From VSJD01 sp964617825 (GTDB lineage Bacteria; Verrucomicrobiota; Kiritimatiellia; JAAZAB01), in NCBI GenBank assembly GCA_964617825.1, contig CAZTWL010000005.1, forward strand, positions 62,001-126,000: DNA of 64,000 nucleotides. The letters are read 5' to 3'. Both the position numbers and the translations under genes were made by a program. Below, in pieces: positions 63,448 through 64,000 of the stretch; position 1 is the stretch's first letter, and the number at the start of each line of letters is the position of its first letter. The notes under the pieces were generated by a model. That model had not been told where the DNA came from, ran no database searches, and saw only the letters and a program-made list of their open reading frames with translations.

Positions 63448-64000
63448 ATGAAGCGTCCGCCCATAAAAGCCAGACAGTCTGCGATGAAGCGCGTCGTGCG
63501 TAAACCGGTGCGGAAGCCGCGGGGGAAGGCGTCGTCGGCATTCCAAGACCCAGAACTAACCGCCCCATTACAGGAAACCGTTACGGCGCTGCTAACCGAG
63601 CGGCATCGTTTCAGCAATGTTTTGGATGTTCTGCCGGCTTACGTCGTGTTATTGGCTCCCGATCATCATGTTCTTTTTGCCAACCGTTTCTTTCGGAAAC
63701 GCTTTGGCGAGGCCCGCGGCCGGCGCTGTTACGAATATTTATTCGGACGCACCGAGCCCTGCGAGGTGTGCGAAACCTACAAGGTTTTGAAAACCAATGC
63801 CCCTCATAAATGGGAGTGGAACGGACCGGATGGCCGCCGGTACGACGTTTCCGATTTTCCCTTTATCGATACGGATGGCTCGCGCCTCATCCTGGAGATG
63901 GGTGTTGATATTACCGAGCGCCAGCAAACTGAGGAACGGCTCAGGGCCAATGAAGCCCGCATTGCGGAAGCTCAGCGCATCGCCCATATCGGCAACTGGG
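63448..64000 (+). CDS. PAS-domain sensor protein (probable histidine kinase), N-terminal part
   Basis: The frame runs from the ATG at 63448 to the right edge. A basic N-terminus ('KRPPIKARQSAMKRVVRKPV') is followed by 'TERHRFSNVLDVLPAYVVLL', a PAS domain with a CxxC-like 'TEPCEVCETYKVLKTNAPH', 'DVSDFPFIDTDGSRLILEMG', and a linker 'VDITERQQTEERLRANEARI' leading into a second PAS ('AQRIAHIGNW'). This arrangement is typical of hybrid or plain sensor kinases; the kinase part lies outside the window. An in-frame stop at 63412 limits the start; a TTG at 63442 is possible. Confidence 0.88.
   Translation, partial: MKRPPIKARQSAMKRVVRKPVRKPRGKASSAFQDPELTAPLQETVTALLTERHRFSNVLDVLPAYVVLLAPDHHVLFANRFFRKRFGEARGRRCYEYLFGRTEPCEVCETYKVLKTNAPHKWEWNGPDGRRYDVSDFPFIDTDGSRLILEMGVDITERQQTEERLRANEARIAEAQRIAHIGNW

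Overview
The window looks like a chromosomal contig piece from an anaerobic or microaerotolerant Gram-negative bacterium of the PVC group, probably Verrucomicrobiota/Kiritimatiellota/Lentisphaerota-like. This placement is an inference. It rests on a DUF4838-type secreted glycosidase-like protein, long glycine-rich secreted proteins with NW-GDxVxI repeats, a one-piece pyruvate:ferredoxin oxidoreductase next to a separate KorAB-type 2-oxoacid:ferredoxin oxidoreductase, superoxide reductase plus rubredoxin, and several TolC-dependent export systems. A run of 10 Ns at 25539-25548 shows a scaffolded draft assembly. I found no rRNA, tRNA, CRISPR array or transposase gene.

Layout. 1-9776 (+): end of a LacI-like regulator, E1 alpha/beta of a thiamine-dependent 2-oxoacid dehydrogenase, a DUF4838 glycan-active protein, an EF-Tu domain-2-like mini protein, PolX, a Gfo/Idh/MocA oxidoreductase and a flavodoxin-fold reductase. 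9960-16000 (+): a compact defence-like island. It holds a small winged-helix regulator bracketed by two copies of a 34-bp palindrome, a 1016-aa type IIG restriction-modification enzyme, a GIY-YIG/RAMA protein, a TcmP-like protein and a radical SAM protein. A multiply frameshifted small membrane-protein gene follows. 16549-24253 (-): a YbhGFSR-like exporter operon under a TetR/CecR-like regulator, with a MITE-like repeat inserted inside the operon. 24641-29359 (+): a DJ-1/PfpI protein, a polyprenyl-phosphate sugar transferase broken by the N run, a PAP2-like protein, an HpcH/HpaI aldolase and a 2-hydroxyacid dehydrogenase. 29416-33979 (+): two paralogous glycine-rich secreted proteins. 34195-37812 (+): PFOR, separated by a bidirectional terminator from lon (-).

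40535-44075 (-) holds a secreted Fe/Mn superoxide dismutase and korBA. 44595-56215 (-) holds a Cus-like heavy-metal RND operon and a second RND operon with its own TolC but no adaptor, separated by a second MITE copy and a three-hairpin palindrome. 56394-63188 is rich in redox and oxidative-stress genes: rubredoxin, a SAP/Rho-N-like mini protein, an OYE flavoprotein, a DHODH-like protein, a Cys-rich mini protein, PTS enzyme I, a rhodanese lipoprotein, a ferritin-like protein, a ferredoxin and a superoxide reductase. A PAS sensor protein runs off the right edge.

Taken together, energy metabolism runs through ferredoxin (PFOR, KorAB, ferredoxin, rubredoxin), and oxygen damage is countered by SOR, SOD and a ferritin-like protein. 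The strongest candidate for an undescribed system is the 10027-15993 island. Second is the MITE-like element, which has three copies, two of them with 10-bp target duplications.
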